Source: Gentiana macrophylla (lineage: Eukaryota; Streptophyta; Magnoliopsida; Gentianales; Gentianaceae). Taken from it: 64,000 nt of DNA. The notes beneath the pieces are model-generated. The model saw nothing but the letters and a program-made list of their open reading frames with translations, searched no databases and was not told the DNA's origin. The stretch covers positions 5,493,822-5,557,821 of the forward strand of contig CM047806.1 of NCBI GenBank assembly GCA_026214975.1, written 5' to 3'. How positions within the stretch are numbered: position 1 is the first letter of the stretch; every line of letters starts with the position of its first letter. Of the stretch, positions 54,133 to 63,570 are shown piece after piece. A program made the translations under genes and the position numbers.

Positions 54133-54480
54133 GGCTAAATTACAATTTTGGTCCTCTAACTAGACACGTTTTTCGATTTTGGTCCTGGTTTTTCTCCGGC
54201 GACAATTTTAGTCCTGTAAGTGGTCTTTTTTTTTGCAAAAATAGTCCTGAACGCTGGAAAGACCACTTACAGGACTAAAATTGGTCTTTTCCGGCGATAA
54301 TTTTAGTTCTGTAAGTGGTCTTTCCGGCAACAATTTTAGTCCTGTAAGCGGTCTTTCTGGTGTTGAGGACTATTTTTGCAAAAAAAAGACCACTTACAGG
54401 ACTAAAATTGTCGCCGGAGAAAAACCAGGACCAAAATCGAAAAACGTGTCTAGTTAGAGAATCAAAATTGTAATTTAGCC
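54133..54480. mobile_element. MULE-like MITE with nested inverted repeats
   Basis: Ends GGCTAAATTACAATTTTGG and CAAAATTGTAATTTAGCC, with arms of about 110 bp. The interior repeats the palindromic unit ACTAAAATT...TTTCCGGCGA...CAGGACTAAAATT three or four times. Flanks ATAACAAAGC and AATAAAAAGC may be a degenerate duplication. Similar design to 52318-52655. Confidence 0.8.
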
Positions 54481-54963
54481 AATAAAAAGCCATCAGTTTA
54501 AAAGAAGCATAAAACTTGAAAATCCAGCTAGAATAATTAATTAGAAGAAACAACAAAAAGTACCACATAAGTTTTCATCACACCTAAAGGAAACAATAAC
54601 TTAACACGATGGATAAAGCACATCATACGCGCGCATGAAAGATGACAGAATGTCCAACTGAAAGTTTGAGAGTATAAGCCTCCAAATCTCTAAAGAAGCC
54701 ATAGGAACATTGATAATAAGAAGGAAAAAAAAAAAGGCGCAAAAACACATCCATCTTCCTCTTCCCAAAAAGAAACACAACATCACGTCACATGTAGCAA
54801 CCACATTGACATATAATATAATCTTTATTCACGTTTTATAAGAATAACTCATAAAAGTATGAAGATTTTGCAAATCTTAATCCTCAGTTTTTACGCCATA
54901 ATTCTCTTCCACTTTTGCTTATGTGTATATACATATATGCACGTATGTATACATACATACATA

Positions 54964-55182
54964 CAGTGGTGGATTCAGAAATATGTTTCAGTGGGGTCAC
55001 CAGAGGTTTTTTGCTCCGAAAATTTGTTTTAGTAGGGTTACCGAAGCCTAAAATTACATTTTTTTAACTAAAAAATGTCATATTTTAACAACAAAACTAC
55101 ATCGTTTTAATAATAATTTTCTTTTCCCCGAATCTCAGTGGTGTCACATGACCCCACGTTGATATACATACCTCCGCCCCTG
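54964..55182. mobile_element. hAT-like MITE (GTGGGGTCAC family)
   Basis: Starts CAGTGGTGGATTCA and ends ACCTCCGCCCCTG. 8 bp flanks CATACATA and CACACATA (one mismatch). Inner CAGTGGGGTCACCAG shared with 27287-27545. Confidence 0.75.
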
Positions 55183-56574
55183 CACACATATATATACATA
55201 TGCATACGCACATACATATATATACACACGCGTAGGTTTGGTCTGGTTTTATTCTAGAAAACCAAAATCAAATTGTTTCTCACGGTTTGATTTTTTATGA
55301 TACAAAACCAACCAGAAACCATATTTTTTTTTTGTTTTTTCGGCTTGCTTCGACCGATTGATTTGGTTTATGTTTTTTTTTCACCTTTAGTTAAAGTTTG
55401 TACTACCCCAAAAGGCGTATTAAAAAAATTCATATATAAGTGTTTTTTGTTATAAAACTAATAAAAGAAAGAACATGAACAAAGTACTGAAGAGGAAAAG
55501 AGAAATGCTTGTATATTATTTCACTGGTATCATGGAGTATTTATAGTTGATATTACAGTGTGAATACAATACAATAGATAAGCCAGAAAATCTTGTAATC
55601 AATTTGAATAATAGATAAACATCTTCAGGCAGATTCCACAGACAGATTATTCACAAGAAAGAGTCCCTCCTTCTAGCGTCAATTGACGATCCAAAAATCG
55701 TCACCTCTGATTTTAGGGTTCTCTCTCTTGGTGTGATAGCCTAAGGAAACTCCCAGAATATGAAGAACAAAACGAGGGGGTGATTCGGGATGTTTTAGAC
55801 TGCACTTGACAGTGGTCAAGCTGCCTACATATCCAATGTTGAGATTGGAATCAAGTCTTCGTAGTTCCTTAGGGATGGTTTATATAGAGAGGCTAATGCC
55901 CTAGAGTTAGCATATAGATTGGAACTACGAAGACTTGATTAACTACGAAGACTAAGTGTATGATTACCATGTAGACTTGACTTGATTAACTACGAGTATA
56001 TAGTTGAGATTACTCGAAAAGAACATAGACGAAGACTTGATTAACTACGAGTATATAGTTAATCTCCTTGGTTTTAGGGGATAATTATGGTACTCGAATA
56101 TTTGTAATAAGTGATAAAGATTGGAGCATTTATGGCTCAAGATTCTTTCCATAGTTACCAGCAAGTGGAACACGTGGGGAATATGACTAGAGGCTGGCCC
56201 TGACCGACTTAGACGACCCGAGCTGGACTGGATGAACCGACCTACAGAGGTCGGAACGACTGGCCGAGCTGTCACCAGCTCGGATCCCTGTGCGCAGAAT
56301 GATAGGTCTGAGAGGGACTTCACCCGACCGGTAAGGTTGGTCAAGGGTAGACTAGGATAAAAGTGTTGGCCGACCCTCAAAGGTCGGGACCATGTGCAAG
56401 AGATGTTCATGATTATTAGAGGTCGACCATAAGCGCTGGTCGTCCTGGGAGAGAGTGACTGGGTTACTCTGGTACGCCTGCTGGGTTATGCGGCACCGTT
56501 CCTCTCCCCATGCTTAGTGTTGAGCCATTAAAGAGATGCCATGTGAGGGGTTCAGTTCCTGGCATCGTCACGTG
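55183..56574. other. unassigned interval, probable LTR debris with tandem repeats
   Basis: At 55925-56065 the unit AGACTTGATTAACTACGA(G/A) recurs four times, twice followed by GTATATAGTT. From 56190 to 56420 a G/C-rich stretch repeats GAGGTCGG/CCGACC and GAGCTG motifs. No coding domain recognised. Confidence 0.45.
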
Positions 56575-56777
56575 CCATTGGTTTGTTCCAAAATATTTTC
56601 CTTATAATTTCAATATACTCTCCAATTGGTTTGTTCCAATTGTAGTATATATTTATTTTCCTTATACTAATTAAATTTTCCTTTTCCTTTTTGGTTACTT
56701 GTTCTGTTTTTTGAGCGGATTTTGGTTATGTTTTCGAAACGATCAAGGAGTATTATTGACATATATGTTTTTTTTTT

Positions 56778-56842
<65 letters not shown>

Positions 56843-57129
56843 ATTGAGGGTAGAACATGCATGAGGTTTCGTGTGTATATATATGAGCTGGTAGTAATAT
56901 AGAGCCAGGCAACTTAAAAGATTCATTAAGGAGTGTTGTCACTTGTCAGCACCCTGTTTCAAACCTAAACTCTTTAGCTCGGCGGCCGTGCATCTTTGCC
57001 AGGAAGACAACAGTCAGGTTTGAGTTCTGTTTCGATCTGATTTTTTTTTCTTCTTCTTTTGATAAAAACATTTTAATACCCTCTGATCTGCTTTGCCTGT
57101 GTCTCTCCTATAAATTTTCTATTTGTTTG
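56575..57129. repeat. segmental duplication, copy B (left part)
   Basis: Aligns with 28050-30330 without the LINE and MITE found there. It includes a (TA)n tract at 56778-56840. The duplication resumes at 61632-61660 after Copia-5. Confidence 0.85.
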
Positions 57130-57276
57130 TGTTGTAATTGACGTATTGTATTAATTAGTAAAAAGTATTACAATGGTGGGTATATATATACACCATACAA
57201 GGGTACAACGGTAATAACAAAATACAGTGTAATAATAAAATATCAAAACTACGTCGTATCAATCATATCCTCAACA
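57130..57276 (-). repeat. Copia-5 3' LTR
   Basis: 147 bp; on the minus strand it starts TGTTGAGGATATG and ends CAATTACAACA. Preceded by GATTGCGGGGGCG, the purine-rich tract. Confidence 0.9.
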
Positions 57277-57916
57277 CGCCCCCGCAATCCCATGGGTAAA
57301 GGGTAGACACGGAGATTGGTCTTCAAGAAGGCAAAGCGCGGATTTCCCAAGGGTTTGGTGAGAAGATCCGCGAGTTGATCTTTGGAGGTGAGGAAGGCAA
57401 CAGCGAGCTTCTTGGCGGCGATGAGCTCCCGAACGTGGTGGAAATCAATCTCAATATGCTTGGTGCGAGCGTGGAATACCGGGTTGTGAGCAAGGTACGT
57501 GGCCCCAATATTATCACACCAAAGCGTCGGAGTAGGCGTGGTGATAAGCATATCGTGGAGAAGACTACGAATCCACTGAATTTCCGCGGCGGTGTTAGAG
57601 AGAGTCTTGTATTCGGCTTTTGTGCTACTCTTGAAGACGGTAAAATGTTGTTTGGAACTCCAGCTAATAAGATGATCACCAAGGAAGATACAATAGGCAC
57701 CAATAGAACGCCGATTATCAGGATCGTCTGCCCAATCCGAATCAGAAAAGGCCCGCAAATGTGGAGTAGAGCGGCGGGAGAAATAAAGACCCTCAGAAAT
57801 CATAGCCTTCAAGTAACGAAGGAGGCGTTTGACCGCCAACCAGTGAGCCTCAGTAGGTGCATGCATAAACTTACTAGCCTTATGAACCGCAAAGGCAATG
57901 TCGGGGCGAGTAAAAT
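57277..57916 (-). pseudogene. Copia-5 RNase H
   Basis: Open from 57866 to the LTR on the minus strand (205 codons): MHAPTEAHWLAVKRLLRYLK, FSDSDWADDPDNRRSIGAYC, STKAEYKTLSNTAAEIQWIR, LWCDNIGATYLAHNP, TKHIEIDFHHVRELIA, SKDQLADLLTKPLG. The catalytic D (SDSDW), E (KAEYK) and D (WCDN) are all present, and the length is normal. The N-terminal TRPDIAFAV part continues to 57916, where the solo LTR separates it from reverse transcriptase. The domain itself looks intact. Confidence 0.92.
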
Positions 57917-59380
57917 TGTTAAGGGTGATTTTATGCGATTTATAACGTTATATTTTATAATGATTTCCTCCATATTCGTATTATTTGCATAGAAATTAAG
58001 GGTTTAATCGAATTATTGAGCAAATGAGTTTTAAAAGTCTTTAAGTGTAAAGTTGAGCTAATTTCGTGATTTTATTAGTAATTATCTATGGTTTTACACT
58101 TTGCATGTCTTTGTGGTTTTGTAGGACATAAACATGTCATAATTGGAGATTTAATGGAAGGAGGAAGATGCAAGTTGAGGATTGGAATGAAGATTTACAA
58201 GTTGAACGAGCGTTTGATCATTGCGTCCAGTGGACGAGCGTCTGAAGTGATGGACGTGCGTCCAGGAAGAGCCACTTCATTCAGAGTTTTGAAGATTTCA
58301 GTGAACGAGCGTCTTATTTTACATAGGACGGGCGTCTGATCCAGCTCGGCCCGGCTCAAAGTTTTTATTGAAGACTGAACTGGCGTCCAACACTCTGGAC
58401 GGGCGTCCAGTCCACCGACTTCGCGAAACCGACTCTAAAACCTATAAATAGTCGCGTGTTTTCAACCCTAGAACATACCTAACGATACATATTGATAAGA
58501 ATTCGACCACTGGCGGCTCCATTCTTTTTTAGCGGTAATTTGAGAACTCTGATTTTACACCAAGAAACACTTTTCTTTCTCTTTATTTTATTTTGTTCGA
58601 TCGTGGTGATGATTAGAGGCTAAGCAATTCGAACAAGCGTGTGAAGCCGATCATGCGATGTTTTGATTTCGACTTTGGATTTGGTTTTGCGAGTTTTAAT
58701 TAAAGTTGTTTCTTTTCTATGATTATGTGTTATGCAAATTTAAATCGAGAGATGTTTTGCTATTGATGTTTGCCATATGATGAGAATCGGTGTAAACACT
58801 AGATCACCATAGGAAAGAATAGATCTTTTTTAACCTAAAAATACGAGAGTTGCTTGGTTAGAATATCTAGATTGTTAGATTGAGAAATCTTGCACCTTGG
58901 TTTGATAGCGTTAATCTTTAAGATCGAAAGATAAAAGATTGATAGGCGAACTTTTCTAAGAGATTAGGAGTTCATACCTTTGATAGGTGAATCACAATTT
59001 TAGTTAAATCATCATAAGATAATCTAGAGAGGAAATTAAGGGTTGTGGGATGGTGAATCATTGCTTGTTCTATGTTTGATCGCTATAGTCATTACCATGC
59101 TTTTACGAGTTTTATTGTTTTTCTCGTTTATAGTTTAGTTATGTTCGCAACGATCTTTCCTGGCTTTGGACTGACAATCCTCTGTCCAGTTTATCTTTTC
59201 GTTTTGTTATTTTAGGTTTTAATAATAATGGTATCAAACTTAGGAAAATTTATGAACTAGATACCCCGATTCCCTGAGATCGACTCCGATATCAACCTCT
59301 ATGCTACGATCCCTACACTTGGGGTATACTGGATTTATAAATTTATTACTTGTTTATTTTCATTGCAAAAATCCGTGACA
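57917..59380 (+). mobile_element. solo LTR (1.46 kb) nested in Copia-5
   Basis: Starts TGTTAAGGGTG, ends CCGTGACA, flanked by AAAAT (57912-57916) and AAAAC (59381-59385). A TATA-like CCTATAAATAG near 58440 supports plus orientation. Contains repeated GGACG(A/G/T)GCGTC motifs: GTGGACGAGCGTCTG, GGACGTGCGTCC, GGACGGGCGTCTG, GGACGGGCGTCC (58190-58410). No pol domain. Related in layout and ends to 6051-7553. Confidence 0.83.
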
Positions 59381-59385
59381 AAAAC

Positions 59386-60250
59386 CAAGGTATTGAAGAC
59401 CGCAAACAATCGTGCGATACAGAGCAGGATCCGAGAACAGCGGACCGGGGTCATGATGTAACCGAGTGGAGGCAGCCATAGAAGTAGAACACGGCTTGGA
59501 CTTATCCATATTTGCTTTCTGCAACAGGTTAAAGATATACTTACGCTGCGTGAGAAACAGACCATCCGGAGTGTGTAACGCCTCAATACCCAAAAAGTAG
59601 GAGAGGGTGCCAAGATCCTTGACCGAAAAGTGAGTGCCAAGGAACCGGATAACCTGTTCAATGTGAGACGAGCTATTGCCAGTAACAATAACATCATCCA
59701 CATAAATCAAAACATAAAGCTGTATGGTGCCACGCGAATAAACATAAAGGGAGGTATCGGCTTTGGAGCCAACAAAGCCAAACTGGGTAAGAGCATCCGT
59801 AAACCGAGAAAACCAAGCCCGGGGTGCCTGCTTAAGGCCATATAAACTACGCTTCAACTGACAAACATAATCAGGGTGATCTGGATGAGCAAAACCTGGG
59901 GGTTGGGCCATATAAACAATCTCTGTAAGGTTGCCATGGAGGAAAGCATTTTGGAAATCAACTTGACGGAGTGACCAGCCTTGCAAAACAGCAAGTGATA
60001 ACAAAGTGCGTATAGTAACAAGCTTGACAACCGGGCTAAAGGTCTCAGTGTAATCAATACCCGGTGCCTGGTGAAAGCCTTTGGCCACCAAACGAGCCTT
60101 GTAACGCTCAACATGGCCATCTGCATGGAGTTTAGTGCGAAAAACCCACTTATTCCCTACTATATTCATATTTGGGCGATAGGGCACAAGCTCCCACGTG
60201 TTAGTACGAAGTAGAGCATTAATCTCATCATGCATGGCATCATGCCACAC
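59386..60250 (-). pseudogene. Copia-5 reverse transcriptase
   Basis: An almost unbroken 296-codon frame: MWHDAMHDEINALLRTNTW (near 60240), VFRTKLHADGHVERYKARLV, APGIDYTETFSPVVKLVTIR, QVDFQNAFLHGNLTEIVYM, SLYGLKQAPRAWFSRFTDA, LIYVDDVIVTGNS (active site near 59690), LGTLSYFLGIEALHTPDGLF and NLLQKANMDKSKPCSTSM. It ends at the solo LTR, which cuts the codons before TRPDIAF. A frame break of about 57 bp separates it from integrase. Except for the nested LTR it would be full length. Confidence 0.93.
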
Positions 60251-60306
60251 CTTGTGTTTAACGGCCTCAGTGTAACAGGTGGGTTCAGAGAGGGAGGAGG
60301 TGGTGA

Positions 60307-61459
60307 CTAAGGCCTTAGGAAGGGGATAACGGATAAAGTCGGGGTTTTGTTTGGGTGGAGGGACCTGGTACGGGTACGAGTGGCCATAGGGTGAAAGGTG
60401 GAGGAGGTGGTGGGGAGGGGGGGTGGAGGGGGTGATGGAGACTCGGGTGGGGGAGAGGAGGGTGGAGAAGGAGGTGGTGTGGAGGGTGGGGGTGGTGGAG
60501 GAGGAGTAGGGGGGTCCTCGGGTGGGGGTGGGGATGGTGATTTGGTGGTGCGGGGGGAAGTGGGGTGGGGCGGAAGGGACAAAGGGAGAAGAACGGTGGA
60601 AGAAACAGGAGGTTGGGTGGGCAAGGATGGTGTATAGGGAAAGACGGTTTCATCAAAAATCACGTGGCGAGCGATATAGACACGACCGGTGGAAAGATCG
60701 AGGCACTTATAACCATGGTGGGAAGGATTGTACCCGAGAAAGATACAAGCCTTAGAGCGGAAGTCGGTTTTGTGGCGATTATAAGGACGGAGGTAAGGAA
60801 AACAGGCACAACCGAAGACACGAAGGAAGGAGTAATCCGGAGGACGGTGATAGACAAGCTCAAAGGGGGATTTGTTGTTCAAGACACGAGACGGTAAACG
60901 GTTTATGATATACATGGCGGTGGTGAGGGCATCTTCCAAATAGAGTAAAGGAAGATTGGAGTGGGCAAGAAGGGATAGGCCGACTTCGGTGATTTGGCGA
61001 TGGCGGCGTTCAATGGCACCGGCTTGTTCATGGGTGTGAGGGGCGGAACGACGATGTTGGATGCCTAAGTGAGTGAGGGTACGCTCAAAGTGGCGATATT
61101 CGCCACCCCAATCGGTTTGTATGGATTTTAGTTTGGTAGTAAAGTGACGTTCGATAAGGGCAAGGAAATTAGGAAAAATACGCTCAACATCAGATTTTAA
61201 CTTAATTGGGTAAAACCAAATAAACTTAGTGAAGTCATCGAGGAAACTGACATAATATCGATTGCCATAAATAGAAAATTCGGTGGGTCCCCAAACATCA
61301 GAATAAATCAAATCTAAAGGTTTACTAGAGGTAAATTCAGAAGTATATAAAGGAAAACGATGACTTTTAGCTAACTGACATGGAGCACAAACCGCATCCG
61401 GTGATTTATTTGGAATTGAAATCGACAAACTACGCAAAGCCTGATGAAGAACTGGATAA
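60307..61459 (-). pseudogene. Copia-5 integrase with proline-rich C-terminal linker
   Basis: A 376-codon frame from 61437: the second half of the zinc region (APCQLAKSHRF), then the core with LIYSDVWGP (first catalytic D near 61310), SIQTDWGGEY (second D near 61120) and AGAIERRHRQI (catalytic E near 61010), LPSRVLNNKSPFELVY, the GCACFPYLRPYN and KACIFLGYNPSHHGYKC blocks, and a linker of about 90 residues that is mostly proline and serine (60420-60600). The D,D,E triad is intact. The histidines of the zinc region, and all of gag and protease upstream, are lost at the rearranged 5' end (61460). Confidence 0.92.
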
Positions 61460-61626
61460 TGTTGAGGATATGATTGATACGACGTAGTTTTGATATTTTA
61501 TTAATTAGTAAAAAGTATTACAATGGTGGGTATATATATACACCATATAAGGGTACAACGGTAATAACAAAATACAGTGTAATAATAAAATATCAAAACT
61601 ACGTCGTATCAATCATATCCTCAACA
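61460..61626 (-). repeat. Copia-5 5' LTR, rearranged, with a 40 bp terminal palindrome
   Basis: 61499-61626 equals the 3' LTR except that its last 18-20 bp (CGTCAATTACAACA end) are missing. In their place, 61460-61499 is an inverted copy of the LTR's first 40 bp (TGTTGAGGATATG...TTGATATTTTA). The two 40 bp arms are essentially perfect complements, and integrase sequence begins immediately after. Confidence 0.88.
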
Positions 61627-61631
61627 GTTTG

Positions 61632-61660
61632 GAACATGTTTGATGTTTTAATTAATTAGC
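61632..61660. repeat. segmental duplication, copy B (right end)
   Basis: GAACATGTTTGATGTTTTAATTAA matches copy A near 30293-30318; similarity ends at about 61660. Confidence 0.75.
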
Positions 61661-61721
61661 CTTTAATTAATTTTTCATTAGATCTGTTGCTAATCTGTTT
61701 TCTTACAATCCTAGATTTTAT

Positions 61722-62766
61722 GTCTACAAGAAAATGCGTTCAAAGGGACAACCTTTAAAGGGACGACATTGTCGTCCCTTTATACATCTTTATTGGGACG
61801 ACCGTGTCGTCCCTTTAAATGAATTCAAACATAGTCAAAGTTTTGGTCAGATTTTTTGGATGGAAACTTTAATGGGACGACAATGTCGTCCCAAAAAACA
61901 AAATATTAACCCCACCGTGCCAGGTTGGATTTCCACGTGGACAGAACAATTTAAAGGGATGACAATGTCGTCCCATTAAACCATTTTCAGATAAAAATAT
62001 GTTATGTGGAAAAATATATAAGATTTTTTGTTTTTAGGGACGACAAATGTCGTCCCTTTAAAGGAAATTAAATATTTTTCAGAAAATAATAAGTGTATAA
62101 TATAAATTATAAAAAAAATTTCTTATAGGGACGACAAATGTCGTCCCTTTAAAGTAAATTAAATATTTTCGAAATATAAAACGTTGTGTTAATAAATAAG
62201 ATTCGGTTATATATAAATTTTATTTGAAGGCACGACACAGTCGTCCCTTTAAATGAAAACAATTTTTTTAATATGCATATTCTAATATAAAAATACATTA
62301 TTTTTTATAAAAATTCCTTTATCTAACGATAATATACATGTGATTATGATAGTACTCTCTACCATAGATTCTCGGTTCGTTATCGAGCATTGATTTGAAT
62401 CTCGGGGTTCATTAACGAGCAATTGATCTCAATCCCGAGATCCGATATCGATTAAGCGATTTTTCCCTCCTGATAATAAAATTTTTGAAAATTAAATAAA
62501 TCATGTTTATAGGGACGACATTGTCGTCCCTTAAAATCATGCCATGTCAGCACGTTGAATTTTCTTACAAAATTTCGTGCCACGTCAGCATTCTTTTAAA
62601 GGAACGATTTTGTCGTCCCTTTAAATGTATCAGTTGTTTAAAAGGACAAAGCGGAAGGGACGGCTTTATAGGGACGACGTTTCGTCCCTTTAAACAATTT
62701 TTGGGACGACATTGCCTTTAAAGGGACGACAAAATGTCGTCCCTTCTAACCTATTTTCTTGTAGTG
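61722..62766. mobile_element. CACTA-like non-autonomous element rich in GGGACGAC palindromes
   Basis: The right end TATTTTCTTGTAGTG (complement CACTACAAGAAAATA) pairs with the left CTACAAGAAAATGCG, which has lost the first CA. About eleven copies of the palindrome GGGACGACA(A)TGTCGTCCC, often with TTTAAA on one side, are spread from 61757 to 62745. No transposase. A matching 3 bp target duplication is not clear. Confidence 0.75.
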
Positions 62767-62772
62767 TTACAA

Positions 62773-62861
62773 ATGGCAAATTTATATTATCTTCCACATG
62801 ACTTGCTGGTTGTAATATATAGCCAAGAAACTCAAAAAGCTTGAAGATTTCGTTCATCCGT
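62773..62861 (+). pseudogene. duplicated 5' end of the F-box gene
   Basis: ATG at 62773 and the next 85 bp repeat the start of the intact gene almost exactly. A 4 bp insertion (ATAT near 62817) shifts the frame, and the copy ends at TTCGTT. A few bases (CATCCGTACAA) separate it from the second, used start. Confidence 0.85.
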
Positions 62862-62865
62862 ACAA

Positions 62866-63570
62866 ATGGCAAATTTATATTATCTTCCACATGACTTGCT
62901 GGTTGTAATAGCCAAGAAACTCAAAAAGCTTGAAGATTTCGTTTCTTTTAGATGCGTTTCCAAAGTCATGTTTGCAGCTGTAAAGGATGAGTATTTTGAG
63001 GGTTTACGTTTACGGCAACGGACCCCTCATCTGTTGCTTCCCGTTAGAGACGACGGTGATGATTGTGTTCGTGAGTTATACAGTTTGGTTGAGGGTGAAT
63101 CTATTGTTGCTTCTGTGAAAGCTCCCAAGTTGAAAACCAAGAAGTGTTTTGAATCGTTAGGATGGCTGCTAGCCGTGGGAGAAGACGGTAACATGAGTCT
63201 GCTGGATCCTTTTTCAGACACCGAGATTCCCCTACCTCATCAAAGCACCACCTACCCAGGAGACGAGTGGGTCGCGATGGATGCACATGTTTTTATTCAA
63301 AAAATGGTGCTTTCATCAAGGCCAAATGAGGATCCGGACTTCGTTTTGATGCTCATTGTTGTAAGTCTTGAAGGACATTTGGCTTATTGGAGATTAGGGG
63401 ACAAAGCATTGAATAGAATCAGTAAACATAAAGGGCGGTTTGCCGATGTTGTGTACCATGGTAATGGAAAATTTTATGCCATCGGTGATCCAGGGAACGT
63501 CTGGGTCATCAACTTTACCGGAAAGGATAACAATGCAAGATGTGTTAAAAAAAATGCGGTAATACAATAA
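62866..63570 (+). CDS. F-box / DUF295-type protein, probably 3'-truncated
   Basis: Open for 234 codons from ATG 62866. The N-terminus is an F-box (LPHDLLVVIAKKL, DFVSFRCVSK, residues about 6-45), which binds SKP1 in SCF ubiquitin ligases. The rest fits the plant-specific DUF295 layout: LLLPVRDDG near residue 57, GWLLAVGEDGNMSLLDPFSD near 100-120, ALNRISKHKGRFADVVYHG and GKFYAIGDPGNVWVI near 185-215. Family members are usually 350-400 residues, so about a third is missing at the C-terminus, where the sequence turns into KKNAVIQ and stops. I chose 62866 because the upstream ATG at 62773 is out of frame. A CACTA-like element ends 6 bp before the upstream copy. Substrate unknown; expression uncertain. 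Confidence 0.8.
   Translation: MANLYYLPHDLLVVIAKKLKKLEDFVSFRCVSKVMFAAVKDEYFEGLRLRQRTPHLLLPVRDDGDDCVRELYSLVEGESIVASVKAPKLKTKKCFESLGWLLAVGEDGNMSLLDPFSDTEIPLPHQSTTYPGDEWVAMDAHVFIQKMVLSSRPNEDPDFVLMLIVVSLEGHLAYWRLGDKALNRISKHKGRFADVVYHGNGKFYAIGDPGNVWVINFTGKDNNARCVKKNAVIQ

Larger units (their letters stand above)
57130..61626 (-). mobile_element. Copia-5: minus-strand Ty1/copia lacking gag and protease, with an aberrant 5' end
   Basis: Flanked by the exact duplication GTTTG (57125-57129 and 61627-61631); copy A at about 30288 shows the empty site. Minus-strand order: 5' LTR (61626-61499), a 40 bp inverted copy of the LTR start (61499-61460), integrase, reverse transcriptase, solo LTR insertion, RNase H, 3' LTR (57276-57130). 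Gag, protease and the primer-binding site are absent. Integrase and reverse transcriptase are the best preserved in the window. Sequence style (YMAQPPGF, KHIEIDFHHVRE) suggests the Ale/Retrofit group; lineage is inference. Confidence 0.92.

Noticed and set aside
56667..56942. Tyr-Ile repeat open frames on both strands
   Set aside because: Translation of the (TA)n microsatellite.
57375..57992. 205-codon plus-strand open frame
   Set aside because: It is antisense to the Copia-5 RNase H and runs into the solo LTR; no domain on this strand.
60398..60897. Glycine-rich plus-strand open frames
   Set aside because: They are the complement of the proline-rich linker and integrase of Copia-5; low-complexity artefact.
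61722..62745. Regularly spaced palindromes considered as a CRISPR-like array
   Set aside because: Spacing is irregular, spacers are not of uniform length, and the array is bounded by CACTA-like ends in plant nuclear DNA.
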